A DNA stretch of 64,000 bases, taken from assembly GCA_963727235.1 (NCBI GenBank), contig CAVSFZ010000017.1:1-64000 (forward strand). The letters run 5' to 3'. A program made the position numbers and the translations under genes. Below the pieces are notes generated by a model. The model did not search any database, was not told the origin of the DNA, and worked only from the letters and a program-made list of their open reading frames with translations. Each line of letters begins with the position of its first letter. Positions within the stretch are counted from its first letter, which is position 1. Below, one piece after another: positions 24,119 to 32,436 of this stretch. Source of the DNA: CAVPTL01 sp963727235 (GTDB lineage: Bacteria; Actinomycetota; Thermoleophilia; Gaiellales; JAICJC01).

Positions 24119-24422
24119 GCTTGACGATGCGGGTGTAGCCGCCGGGCCGCTCGGTGAACCGGGGAGCGACCTGGTGGAACAGGTTGTGAACCGCGTCCTT
24201 GGAACGTAGGAAGGCGACCGCCTGGCGCTGCGCCTGGACGTCGGTTGCGTCCTTGCGCGCGAGCGTGATCAGCTTCTCGGCGATCGGCCGCAGCTCCTTG
24301 GCCTTGGCCTCGGTCGTGCGGATCCGGCCGTGCTCGAACAGGGCGCCCGCCATGTTCGAGTAGAGCGCCTTACGGTGCGAGGCGTCGCGGCCCAGCTTCC
24401 GTCCTTTGCGCTGATGCCTCAC
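24054..24422 (-). CDS. rplQ: 50S ribosomal protein L17
   Basis: 122 residues beginning MRHQRKGRKLGRDASHRKA, the invariant L17 N-terminus, with LITLARK and TRIVKLGPRQGDAAPM further on. L17 lies near the exit tunnel of the large subunit. The GTG at 24422 overlaps the rpoA stop (GTGA). Last ribosomal gene of the array. Confidence 0.97.
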   Translation of the reverse strand: MRHQRKGRKLGRDASHRKALYSNMAGALFEHGRIRTTEAKAKELRPIAEKLITLARKDATDVQAQRQAVAFLRSKDAVHNLFHQVAPRFTERPGGYTRIVKLGPRQGDAAPMVYLEFVDHQP

Positions 24423-25366
24423 TCAGACCCCTTCAGGTTGAGCCCGTGAGTGGCCAGCGTCTCCTTCACCTCTTCGATCGACTTCTTGCCGAAGTTCGGG
24501 ATCGCCGCCAGCTCGGCCTCGCTCTTGGCGAGCAGGTCGCCGATCGTCTCGATGCCGACGCGCTTGAGGCAGTTGTAGCTGCGCACACCCAGCTCGAGCT
24601 CCTCGATCAGGATGTTCTCCATCCCGTGCGCGCTGGGAACCGCCGCCTCCGCGCCGGTCGTCTCCGGCCGCAGGGCCAGATCAGCCGCGTCGATGTCGGT
24701 GAAGATCGACAGGTACTTGATCAGCAGCTCGGCCGCGTCCTTGACCGCGTCCTTGGGCGTCATCGAGCCGTCGGTGGTGATCTCCAGCTTGAGCTTGTCG
24801 AAGTCGGTGCGCTGACCGACGCGCGCCGGATCAACGTCGTACTGGACACGCCGAACGGGCGAGAAGATCGAGTCGACCGGGATCACACCGATGGTGGTCT
24901 CCGGGCCCTTGTTGCCCTCGGCCGGCACGTAGCCGCGGCCGCGGGCGATGGTCAGCGTCATCTCGAACCGGGCACCCTCGGCGAGATGGCAGATGACCAG
25001 GTCGGGATTGAGGATCTCGAGATCGGCCGGGGCCTCGATGTCAGAGGCCTTGACCGTGCCGGGACCGTCCTTCTGCACCTGCACCTCGACCTCGCCCGAC
25101 TCGCCGTGCAGGCGGCAGATGAGGCCCTTGAGGTTGAGGATGACATCGATCACGTCCTCGCGCACGCCGGGCACCGACGTGAACTCGTGGGCGACGCCTT
25201 CGATCTTGACCGACGTGACGGCGGCCCCCTCGAGCGACGACAGGAGCACCCGCCTCAGGCTGTTGCCGAAGGTGTAGCCGAAGCCGCGATCGAGCGGCTC
25301 GACGACGAAGGTACCGATCGTCTGATCGGCATCCTCGGAGGTGATCTTGGGAATGAAATCAAGCAT
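24419..25366 (-). CDS. rpoA: RNA polymerase alpha subunit
   Basis: 315 residues. The N-terminal domain (to about 230) contains EPLDRGFGYTFGNSLRRVLL for dimerisation and assembly of beta and beta'. A linker leads to the C-terminal domain (about 250-310) with ELGVRSYNCLKRVGIETI, which contacts UP elements and activators. Standard position in the alpha cluster, 66 bases after rpsD. Confidence 0.98.
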   Translation of the reverse strand: MLDFIPKITSEDADQTIGTFVVEPLDRGFGYTFGNSLRRVLLSSLEGAAVTSVKIEGVAHEFTSVPGVREDVIDVILNLKGLICRLHGESGEVEVQVQKDGPGTVKASDIEAPADLEILNPDLVICHLAEGARFEMTLTIARGRGYVPAEGNKGPETTIGVIPVDSIFSPVRRVQYDVDPARVGQRTDFDKLKLEITTDGSMTPKDAVKDAAELLIKYLSIFTDIDAADLALRPETTGAEAAVPSAHGMENILIEELELGVRSYNCLKRVGIETIGDLLAKSEAELAAIPNFGKKSIEEVKETLATHGLNLKGSE

Positions 25367-25432
25367 GTGTGCGGACTCGCTTCTGTCGGAACACGCGCCC
25401 CCGGGCCGATCCCGGGCGGCGTGGATGTCGGA

Positions 25433-26053
25433 TCACTTGCTGTAGTACTCGACGATCAGCTGCTCCTGCACCGGAGTGTCGATGTCGACCCGGTCAGGCA
25501 GTCGCAGCACCTTGCCGGTGAGATTGTCGTGGTCGGCCTGAAGCCACGGCGCGACGGAGGCCGTCAGGTCGGTGGCGTCGGTCACGACGCTCTTGGCGGG
25601 CGACCCCGACCGCAGACTTACCACGTCGTCTGGCGCCACCTGGTAGGAGGGGATATTGACCTTCTTGCCGTTGACCACAAAGTGGTTGTGCCGCACCAGC
25701 TGGCGGGCCTGGGTGCGGGACGCCGCAAAGCCCAGCCGGTAGACGACGTTATCGAGGCGCATCTCGAGCATCCGCAGGAAGTTCTCGCCGGTGATCCCGC
25801 TGCGCTTGGAAGACTTCTCGTAGTAGGTGCGAAACTGGCTCTCGAGCACGCCGTAGTAGCGGCGCATCTTCTGCTTCTCGCGCAGCTGCAGCAGATACTC
25901 GGACTGCTTGATGCGGCCGCGGCCGTGCTCTCCGGGCGGATAGGCCCGGCGCTCGATGGCGCACTTCTCGGTGAGGCAGCGCTCGCCCTTCAAGAACAGC
26001 TTCATGTTCTCTCGGCGGCACTGCTTGCACTTGGGGGCGATCATCCGAGCCAT
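25433..26053 (-). CDS. rpsD: 30S ribosomal protein S4 (zinc form)
   Basis: 206 residues from the ATG at 26053, which overlaps the rpsK stop by one base (TAATG). Four N-terminal cysteines (CKQC, then C and C in GERCLTEKC) make this the C+ zinc-binding type. The S4 RNA-binding domain follows (MRLDNVVYRLGFAASRTQARQ). S4 is a primary 16S rRNA binder. The open frame extends upstream into rpsK, but that part is a shadow. Confidence 0.97.
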   Translation of the reverse strand: MARMIAPKCKQCRRENMKLFLKGERCLTEKCAIERRAYPPGEHGRGRIKQSEYLLQLREKQKMRRYYGVLESQFRTYYEKSSKRSGITGENFLRMLEMRLDNVVYRLGFAASRTQARQLVRHNHFVVNGKKVNIPSYQVAPDDVVSLRSGSPAKSVVTDATDLTASVAPWLQADHDNLTGKVLRLPDRVDIDTPVQEQLIVEYYSK

Positions 26054-26460
26054 TAGACGCGCCGCCGCTTTCGCTGTCGCACGCCGTTGTGGGCCTGCGG
26101 GGTGACGTCCTTGACGCCCAGAATCTCCAGCCCCGCCGCCTGCAGCGAGCGGATCGCCGTCTCTCGCCCCGAGCCGGGCCCCTTGACGAACACCTCGACC
26201 TTCTGCAGGCCGTGCTCCATGCCCTCGCGCGCAGCTGCGTCGGCGGTCACCTGAGCGGCGAACGGCGTCGACTTGCGCGACCCCTTGAAGCCCACCGCGC
26301 CGGCGCTCTTCCACACGATCACTCCGCCGTCCTTATCGGTCAGCGCGACAAGGGTGTTGTTGAACGACGTCTTGATGTGCGCCTGGCCGATGGCGATGTT
26401 CTTGCGGGCCTTGCGGCGTACCCGTCCTCGGGTGCCGCCTCTGCGTGGTGCTGGAGGCAT
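26053..26460 (-). CDS. rpsK: 30S ribosomal protein S11
   Basis: 135 residues. GQAHIKTSFNNTLVALTD and GPGSGRETAIRSLQAAGLEI are diagnostic for S11, and the C-terminus HNGVRQRKRRRV is the usual basic tail. S11 sits on the platform of the small subunit beside the mRNA exit. The N-terminus has a short basic extension (PRRGGTRGRVRRKARK). Confidence 0.97.
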   Translation of the reverse strand: MPPAPRRGGTRGRVRRKARKNIAIGQAHIKTSFNNTLVALTDKDGGVIVWKSAGAVGFKGSRKSTPFAAQVTADAAAREGMEHGLQKVEVFVKGPGSGRETAIRSLQAAGLEILGVKDVTPQAHNGVRQRKRRRV

Positions 26461-26475
26461 TCAGTCCTTTCCTGA

Positions 26476-26850
26476 CTACTTCTTGCTGCGCTGCTTACCG
26501 ACGGTCTTCTTGGGCCCCTTGCGGGTTCGCGCGTTGGTCTTCGTGCGCTGTCCGTGCACGGGCAGACCACGGCGATGCCTGAGACCGCGGTAACAACCGA
26601 TTTCCATAAGTCGCTTGATGTTCTGGGAGCGTTCCCGGCGCAGGTCACCTTCGACCATCAGCTCGGAGTCGATGTGATTGCGCAGGCGGGCGACCTCTTC
26701 TTCGGTCAGGTCGCGCACCTTGGTGTCGGGGTTGAGGTCGAGCTCCTTCAAGACTTTGTTCGAGGTCGAACGGCCGATCCCGAAGATGTACGTGAGACCG
26801 ATCTCCACCCGCTTCTCGCGGGGAATGTTGACGCCGGCGATGCGCGCCAT
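26476..26850 (-). CDS. rpsM: 30S ribosomal protein S13
   Basis: 124 residues. MARIAGVNIPREKRVEIGLT and YRGLRHRRGLPVHGQRTKTN are invariant S13 segments; the Lys/Arg-rich end reaches the P site. The ATG overlaps the stop of rpmJ (TGATG). S13 forms a bridge to the large subunit. Confidence 0.98.
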   Translation of the reverse strand: MARIAGVNIPREKRVEIGLTYIFGIGRSTSNKVLKELDLNPDTKVRDLTEEEVARLRNHIDSELMVEGDLRRERSQNIKRLMEIGCYRGLRHRRGLPVHGQRTKTNARTRKGPKKTVGKQRSKK

Positions 26851-26963
26851 CAGCCCTGCCTCTGCTTATGCCGAGGGTTGGTGCAGATGACCAGCACGTT
26901 GCCGTGGCGGCGGATGATGCGGCACTTTTCACACATGCGACGTACGCTCGGTCGAACCTTCAA
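26850..26963 (-). CDS. rpmJ: 50S ribosomal protein L36 (zinc form)
   Basis: 37 residues, too short for many gene finders. It reads MKVRPSVRRMCEKCRIIRRH and then GNVLVICTNPRHKQRQG, with the Cys-Cys-Cys-His zinc ligands of the C+ form. The start is TTG at 26963 with GGAGG ten bases upstream. Usually infA precedes this gene in actinomycetes; here the 76 bases up to map contain no gene. Confidence 0.97.
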   Translation of the reverse strand: MKVRPSVRRMCEKCRIIRRHGNVLVICTNPRHKQRQG

Positions 26964-27039
26964 CGAGGGGCCTCCGATTGAAAGGATGATCGCCCACGGG
27001 GCACGCCGAAGCAGCCCGCGCGAGCAGCGAAGAACTCTA

Positions 27040-27813
27040 TCATTGACCGCTCGTTTCCTGCACCGGTACCCGTCGAGTGAGCACCCGGGGACCGTTCTTG
27101 GTGATGGCCACGGTGTGCTCGCAGTGAGCCGCCAGGCTGCCGTCTCTGGTGTAGATCGCCCAGCCGTCGTCGCCGCCCTCGACGTCGTAGTCCCCCACCG
27201 TGATCATCGGCTCGATCGCAAAGACCATGCCCTCGGCCAATTTGGGGCCTCGGCCGGGAGGTCCGTAGTTGGGGATCTGCGGCTCCTCGTGCATGGTGCG
27301 ACCGACCCCGTGGCCGACCAGCGTGCGCACCACACCGAACCCGCGCTCCTCCACCACCGACTGCACCGCGTGGGAAATATCGCCCAGACGGTTCCCGGCG
27401 CGGCACTGCTCGATGGCCGCCTCCAGCCCCGCGTAGCAGGCGTCGATCAGATCGTTGGCCTCAGGCGTGCCCTCGCCGATGGTGATGGTGATGGCCGAGT
27501 CGGCCACGAAGCCGTCCAGCGTCACCCCCACGTCAAGCGAGAGCAGATCGCCGGGCTCGAGCGCGTAGGGGCCGGGGATGCCGTGCACGACCATGGCGTT
27601 GGGCGACGCGCAGATCGACCCGGGGAAGCCCCGGAAGCCCTTGAACGACGGCACGCCGCCGCGGCTGCGGATGTGCGCCTCGGCCAGCTCGTCGAGCTCG
27701 AGCAGCGTCACGCCCGGCTGGGCTTCGCGCTCCAGCAGGGTGAGCGTCTCGGCCACCACCTCACCGGCCCGGGCCATCGTCTCGACCTCGCGGTCTGACT
27801 TGCGAATGATCAT
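27040..27813 (-). CDS. map: Methionine aminopeptidase, type I
   Basis: 257 residues from the ATG at 27813, overlapping the adk stop (ATGA). All five metal ligands are present: Asp94, Asp105, His168, Glu201 and Glu232; His77 in VVHGIP helps substrate binding. The enzyme removes initiator methionine from new proteins. Length fits the short type Ia form without an N-terminal extension. Confidence 0.97.
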   Translation of the reverse strand: MIIRKSDREVETMARAGEVVAETLTLLEREAQPGVTLLELDELAEAHIRSRGGVPSFKGFRGFPGSICASPNAMVVHGIPGPYALEPGDLLSLDVGVTLDGFVADSAITITIGEGTPEANDLIDACYAGLEAAIEQCRAGNRLGDISHAVQSVVEERGFGVVRTLVGHGVGRTMHEEPQIPNYGPPGRGPKLAEGMVFAIEPMITVGDYDVEGGDDGWAIYTRDGSLAAHCEHTVAITKNGPRVLTRRVPVQETSGQ

Positions 27814-28475
27814 CCGTGCCTCAGCTTCAACACGATCGCGTCGACCTCCGCGGCCACCTGATCGGCCGGCTTGCCGGCATCGACGTCCGTAACCAGGCCG
27901 CGTTCGCGGTAGTAGCTCAGCACCGGAGCGGCCGCCTCGACCCACTGCTTCTGATAGCGCGACCGGATCACCTCGGGCTTGTCGTCCTCGCGCTGGTACA
28001 GCTCGGACCCGTCGAGGTCACACACGCCGGGCGTGGCCGGCGGCTTGGACTCGAGGTGGTACACATGCTCGGCCTCCCGGCAGACGGCGCGACCGGACAG
28101 CCGCGAGACCAGCTGCTCCAGCTCGACGTCGAACGCGAGCACCTGGGATATGCCGCGGTGGAGGCCTTTGAGCATCTCGTCCAGCGACGCGGCCTGGGCC
28201 TCGGTGCGGGGAAAGCCGTCCAGCAGAAACCCGTGTGAGGTGTCGTCGTGCTCCAGGCGGTCGCGGATCAGGCCGATCATGACGTCGTCGGGCACAAGGT
28301 CGCCGCGAGCCATGATCTCCTTGGCCTGGAGACCGAGCGGCGTGCCCGCCCGCACCGCCGAGCGCAGGATGTCACCGGTGGCGATGTGATCCATCTCGAA
28401 CTGGTCCACCAGCCGCTGTGCCTGAGTGCCCTTGCCCGCTCCCGGCGGTCCCATGAGAATCAAGTCGAGCGGCAT
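27810..28475 (-). CDS. adk: Adenylate kinase (long, LID-bearing form)
   Basis: 221 residues. The P-loop GPPGAGKGTQ is at 9-18; GFPRT (residues 87-91) and the LID (about 126-163) are present. The LID of zinc-type kinases has four ligands; here Cys132 and Cys152 remain, Asp155 can replace the fourth, but the second position is Ala135, so the zinc site is incomplete. The enzyme converts ATP and AMP to two ADP. It lies four bases after secY in the usual secY-adk-map order. Confidence 0.97.
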   Translation of the reverse strand: MPLDLILMGPPGAGKGTQAQRLVDQFEMDHIATGDILRSAVRAGTPLGLQAKEIMARGDLVPDDVMIGLIRDRLEHDDTSHGFLLDGFPRTEAQAASLDEMLKGLHRGISQVLAFDVELEQLVSRLSGRAVCREAEHVYHLESKPPATPGVCDLDGSELYQREDDKPEVIRSRYQKQWVEAAAPVLSYYRERGLVTDVDAGKPADQVAAEVDAIVLKLRHG

Positions 28476-28479
28476 GTGA

Positions 28480-29760
28480 CTACTTCAAGAAGCCCTGGTA
28501 GGAACGCTGGGCCAGCTGCGCCTCGATCTGGCGCATGGTGTCGATGGCAACGCCCACGACGATCAGCACCGTGGTGCCGCCCAGCGCTCGCGAGGTCGCC
28601 TGTGAGAACCCGCCGTAGCGGATGAAGAGGGACGGCAGCACCGCCACCGCGGCCAGGAACGCACCGCCGGCCACCGTCAGCCGCACCAGCACCGACTCCA
28701 GGTACTGGGCCGTCGGTCTGCCCGGACGGATGCCGGGAATGAAACCTCCGGCCTTCTTCAGGTTGTCGGCCTGCTCGATCGAGTTGAACACGACCGCCAC
28801 GTAGAAGAACGTGAAGGCAAAGATCAGGAACGCCTCTCCCAGCAGGAACGGCCAGCCGCCGGGCGAGAAGAACGCCGCCATGTCGTGGGCCACGTTGAAC
28901 GGCATCAGCTGGGCGATGGTGGCCGGGAAGGCCATGATCGCGGCGGCAAAGATCACCGGGATCACGCCGGCCATGTTGATCCGCAGCGGCAGGTAGGTCG
29001 ACCCGCCGGAGGTCATCCGGCGGCCCACCATGCGCTTGGCGTACTGGATCGGGATCTTGCGGATGCCCTCCTGCACGTACACCACCGCCAGCACGATCAG
29101 GAAGATCACCACAGGCAGCGACAGCTTCTCGAAGCTCGAGCCGTTCCACCACGCATTTATGGCCGCCGGTGCGCTGGTCAGGATCGAGGCAAAGATCAGC
29201 AGCGACATGCCGTTGCCGATGCCGCGCTGGGTGACCAGCTCGCCCATCCACATCAGCATGGTCGCGCCCACCGTGAGCGTCATGGTCACCAGGATCACGT
29301 TGCCGGTGTTGAAGGTCACCAGGCTGCCGGTGGTGCCGGACGTGCCCAGCGCGCCCGAGTGGAACGCGTAGGTGTAGCCAAGGCCCTGCAGCGCCGCCAG
29401 GGCGACGGTCAGATACCGGGTGTACTGCGTGATCCGCCGCTGGCCCAGCTCGCCTTCCTTCTGCAGCGCCTGGAGATTGGCCGACACCGGTGTCAGCACC
29501 TGCAGGATGATCGACGCGGTGATGTAGGGCATGATCCCCAGCGCGAACAGGCTCAGCCGCGACAACCCGCCGCCGGAGAACACCGACAGCAGGCTGTAGA
29601 TCCCGCCCTGGTTTGCCAGCGAACTGGCCAGCGCCGACGAGTCGACGCCCGGAGAGGGGATGAAGCTGCCGAACCGGTAGACAGCCAAGATGAACGCCGT
29701 GAACAGCAGCTTCGTGCGAAGCTCTGGCGTTCTCCATGCATTGACGAGTGTTGCCAGCAT
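28480..29760 (-). CDS. secY: Protein translocase subunit SecY
   Basis: 426 residues with ten membrane helices. FIPSPGVD in the first periplasmic region forms the plug area, and GIRPGRPTAQYLESVL lies in a cytoplasmic loop that contacts SecA and the ribosome. SecY is the channel of the Sec pathway. Normal size and position after rplO, nine bases downstream. Confidence 0.98.
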   Translation of the reverse strand: MLATLVNAWRTPELRTKLLFTAFILAVYRFGSFIPSPGVDSSALASSLANQGGIYSLLSVFSGGGLSRLSLFALGIMPYITASIILQVLTPVSANLQALQKEGELGQRRITQYTRYLTVALAALQGLGYTYAFHSGALGTSGTTGSLVTFNTGNVILVTMTLTVGATMLMWMGELVTQRGIGNGMSLLIFASILTSAPAAINAWWNGSSFEKLSLPVVIFLIVLAVVYVQEGIRKIPIQYAKRMVGRRMTSGGSTYLPLRINMAGVIPVIFAAAIMAFPATIAQLMPFNVAHDMAAFFSPGGWPFLLGEAFLIFAFTFFYVAVVFNSIEQADNLKKAGGFIPGIRPGRPTAQYLESVLVRLTVAGGAFLAAVAVLPSLFIRYGGFSQATSRALGGTTVLIVVGVAIDTMRQIEAQLAQRSYQGFLK

Positions 29761-29769
29761 CAGGCCTGC

Positions 29770-30450
29770 CTAGGAAGCGTCGGGGTCAGTCTCAGCCTCG
29801 GGTTCGGATTCGTCCGCCTCGGATACGGGCGGCGCCTCAACTTCGGTTTCGGTTTCGGAGTCGGGCTCGGGTGCGGTCTTGGACTTTGGCTTGGGCTTGG
29901 GCTTTGCGGCGGAGGCGGCCGGCTGCTCGTCGGCAGCGGTCACGGATCCGCCGAACGGGATCACCGTGGCGGTGCCGCCGGCACCCTCGATCAGCTCAAT
30001 CGCGTGCTTGGAGAACTTGTGGGCGCGCACCGTCAGCTTCTTGTCCAGCTCACCCGAGCCGAGGATCTTGATCGGATGGCGGAGGTGCTTGATCACGCCG
30101 GCGGCCTTGAGCAGCTCGGGGGTGACTTCGACGCCCGCGTCAAACCGCTCCAGGTCGCGCACGTTCACAGGGATCGTGTGGGTGCGAAACGGCCCCATCG
30201 GCATCGACTTCTTGTGGTTGGGCCCGCGGAGCTTGCCCAGCCGCATGTACAGCGGCATCTGGCCGCCCTCGAAGCCGGGGCGCATGTTGTGGCTGCCCGA
30301 GCGGGACTTCTGTCCCTTCTGGCCGCGGCCGGCGGTCTTGCCAGAGCCGGAGCCCGCGCCGCGTCCGATCCGCTTGCGGGCGCGATGGCTGCCCTCGGCC
30401 GGCTTCAGCTCGTGCAGGGTCAGTCCAGGTGTGGTGTCTTCGGGGCTCAC
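29770..30450 (-). CDS. rplO: 50S ribosomal protein L15 with acidic C-terminal extension
   Basis: 226 residues. The L15 core (about 8-167) shows KRIGRGAGSGSGKTAGRGQKG and the KLRGPNHKKS segment. From about residue 168 a tail of nearly 60 residues follows, first Lys/Pro-rich, then almost only Glu, Asp, Pro, Ser and Thr. Bacterial L15 usually ends near 150 residues. The start GTG overlaps rpmD (GTGA). The tail is predicted disordered; its role is unknown. Confidence 0.96.
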   Translation of the reverse strand: MSPEDTTPGLTLHELKPAEGSHRARKRIGRGAGSGSGKTAGRGQKGQKSRSGSHNMRPGFEGGQMPLYMRLGKLRGPNHKKSMPMGPFRTHTIPVNVRDLERFDAGVEVTPELLKAAGVIKHLRHPIKILGSGELDKKLTVRAHKFSKHAIELIEGAGGTATVIPFGGSVTAADEQPAASAAKPKPKPKSKTAPEPDSETETEVEAPPVSEADESEPEAETDPDAS

Positions 30451-30632
30451 TCAGCCACTTCCTCAATCGTGATCAGGTGGTTGACCTTGCGCAGCATCCC
30501 CTGCAGCGCGGGCGAGTCCTCATGGGTGACGCTGGCCGAGATCCGGCGCAGGCCGAGGGCGCGCATCGTGCCGCGATGCTCGGGTTTGGTGCGGATGGTT
30601 CCGCGTACCTGGGTGATCTTCAGCTTCGCCAT
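30447..30632 (-). CDS. rpmD: 50S ribosomal protein L30
   Basis: 61 residues beginning MAKLKITQVRGTIRTKPEHRG, standard for bacterial L30, with LRRISASVTHED. The ATG is preceded by TG of a TGATG. That TGA would be the stop of rpsE if two small indels in the rpsE tail were repaired. L30 sits near the central protuberance. Confidence 0.96.
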   Translation of the reverse strand: MAKLKITQVRGTIRTKPEHRGTMRALGLRRISASVTHEDSPALQGMLRKVNHLITIEEVAE

Positions 30633-30691
30633 CAGGCTTCCTCTGCCTCCGCGGGAGCGTCTTCAGCGGGAGCTTCTTCAGCGGGAGCTCT

Positions 30692-31543
30692 TCAGCGGGA
30701 GCCTCTTCGCGCGGGCTCTTCCGCAGCGGGGGCCTCCTCGGCAGCGGCCTCCTCGGCGGGGGCCTCTTCGGCGGCGGGCTCCTCGGCGACCGCAGCCGGC
30801 TCTTCGACCGCCTCCGGCTCGGGAGCCGCAGCGGCCTCCTCCTCGACCGCCTCGGGCGGAGCCGACGCCGCAGCGGCGGCCTTCGCGCGGGCCTTCTTGG
30901 ACGGCTTCTTGACCGACGGCGGGGCGGGCTTCACCTCGGAGCGCACAGGGGCTTCGGCGACCACCGCCGCCTCCGCGGCAGCCTCGGCCTGGCCGCGCTC
31001 GGCGACCACCTCGGAGTGAGGCTTGATCACCTCGCGCACTTCCTTGCCGCGCAGCTTGGCGAGATCCTCCGGCCGCTTGAGGCCCTGGAGACCCTCGACC
31101 GTGGCCATCAACAGGTTGATTGGGTTGGCCGTCCCCAGAGACTTGGCCAGGATGTCGCGAACTCCACCGAGCTCGAGCACCGCACGCACGCCGGCGCCGG
31201 CGATCACGCCGGTGCCCTCGGACGCGGGCTTGAGCAGCACCTGACCGGCGCCGTAGCGCCCCACGATCTGGTGCGTGATGGTGTTCTTGTATTTGGGGAT
31301 CTGGAACATGTTCTTCTTCGCGTCCTCGACGGCCTTGGAGATTGCCGAGGGCACCTCGTTGGCCTTGCCGTAGCCGACGCCGACATGGTCGACCTCGTCG
31401 CCCACGACCACCAGCGCGGTGAACGAGAACCGCCGGCCGCCTTTGACCACCTTGGCGACGCGGTTGATCTTGACCACGCGCTCCTGCAACTCGCGCCCAC
31501 CCTCGGGCTGCGGGCCTCGTGCTGTTTGAGAGGTTCGGGCCAA
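30692..31543 (-). CDS. rpsE: 30S ribosomal protein S5 with long, apparently frameshifted tail
   Basis: 283 residues from a TTG at 31543. The S5 core (about 15-178) contains GGRRFSFTALVVVGD and GTGVIAGAGVRAVLELGGV; S5 guards decoding accuracy. A tail of some 100 residues follows, rich in Ala, Glu and Pro. Its repeat pattern EEAPA is broken at the end by RRGSR and a stop at 30692. One extra C before GAAGAG and one missing base 18 bases later would restore EEAPA repeats. The frame would then reach a TGA that overlaps the rpmD start. Either the tail was shortened by mutation or the sequence contains two errors. Confidence 0.94.
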   Translation of the reverse strand: MARTSQTARGPQPEGGRELQERVVKINRVAKVVKGGRRFSFTALVVVGDEVDHVGVGYGKANEVPSAISKAVEDAKKNMFQIPKYKNTITHQIVGRYGAGQVLLKPASEGTGVIAGAGVRAVLELGGVRDILAKSLGTANPINLLMATVEGLQGLKRPEDLAKLRGKEVREVIKPHSEVVAERGQAEAAAEAAVVAEAPVRSEVKPAPPSVKKPSKKARAKAAAAASAPPEAVEEEAAAAPEPEAVEEPAAVAEEPAAEEAPAEEAAAEEAPAAEEPARRGSR

Positions 31544-31546
31544 GGT

Positions 31547-31900
31547 TTAGAACTCCAATCCGGATTCGCGGGCGGCGTCTGCAAGCGCCTTGACACGGCC
31601 GTGATACAGGTACCCGCCGCGGTCGAACACACATGTCTTGACGCCGGCCGACTGGGCGCGCTCACCCAGCAGCTTGCCGACGGCAGCGGGGGCATCCCCG
31701 CGCTTCACCTTGGCCAGATCCTTCTCCTGGCTGGAGGCCGCGGCGAGCGTGTGACCGGCGGTGTCGTCGATCATCTGGGCAGCGATCCCGCGGTTGGAGC
31801 GATACACGGCCAGCCGGGGACGATCGGCGGTGCCGGTGATCTTCTTCCGTACCCGCTGATGCCGGCGTTTGCGTGCCTCTGCTTTTGTCCTGACCGCCAC
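31547..31900 (-). CDS. rplR: 50S ribosomal protein L18
   Basis: 117 residues with RLAVYRSNRGIAAQMIDD and the C-terminal FDRGGYLYHGRVKALADAAR, both typical of L18, which binds 5S rRNA. GTG at 31900 overlaps the rplF stop (TAGTG). Normal length. Confidence 0.97.
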   Translation of the reverse strand: MAVRTKAEARKRRHQRVRKKITGTADRPRLAVYRSNRGIAAQMIDDTAGHTLAAASSQEKDLAKVKRGDAPAAVGKLLGERAQSAGVKTCVFDRGGYLYHGRVKALADAARESGLEF

Positions 31901-32433
31901 TATGCCCTCTTTCCGACCTTCAACTGAACGCGCTCGCCCTCATACCGGATGCCCTTGCCCTTGTACGGCTCGGGTGGGCGCCACTTCCGGATCTGGGCCG
32001 CGATCTCGCCGACCTGCTGCTTGGAGATGCCGCGCACGATCACCTGGGTGGGAGCGGGCACATCGAACGTGATCCCTTCCGGGGCCGAAACCTTGACCGG
32101 ATGGCTGAAACCCAGCTGCATCTCCAGGTCAGAGCCGCGCAGTGCCGCGCGGTAGCCGACGCCCTGGATCTCGAGCCGGCGCTCGTACCCATCGGTGACG
32201 CCGATCACCATGTTGGCGACCAGCGACCGGGTGAGCCCGTGCAGCGCGCGATGATCGCTGCGATCGCTGGGCCGTGAGATGCGCAGCACACCGTCCTCGG
32301 CGACCACCGTGATGTCGGGCGAGATGCGCTCCTCGAGGGCGCCCTTGGGGCCCTTGACCGAGACCGTGCCGGGCCGGATGTCGACCTCGACGCCGGCTGG
32401 CACTGGGATGGGTTTTCTACCGATACGACTCAT
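31900..32433 (-). CDS. rplF: 50S ribosomal protein L6
   Basis: 177 residues beginning MSRIGRKPIPVPAGVEVD. The two similar domains of L6 are visible, the second with EIAAQIRKWRPPEPYKGKGI, which contacts 23S rRNA near the factor-binding site. It lies three bases after rpsH. Confidence 0.98.
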   Translation of the reverse strand: MSRIGRKPIPVPAGVEVDIRPGTVSVKGPKGALEERISPDITVVAEDGVLRISRPSDRSDHRALHGLTRSLVANMVIGVTDGYERRLEIQGVGYRAALRGSDLEMQLGFSHPVKVSAPEGITFDVPAPTQVIVRGISKQQVGEIAAQIRKWRPPEPYKGKGIRYEGERVQLKVGKRA

Positions 32434-32436
32434 GAT

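Noticed and set aside
25367..25432. CCCGGG-ATCGG-CCCGGG hairpin between rpsD and rpoA as a terminator
   Set aside because: The stem is only six pairs and has no T run; in this GC range such stems arise easily, and rpoA must be transcribed through it.
26053..26314. A fused S11-S4 protein from the long frame 25433-26314
   Set aside because: The part upstream of 26053 is out of frame with rpsK and looks non-coding; rpsK has its own complete frame and the TAATG junction is normal.
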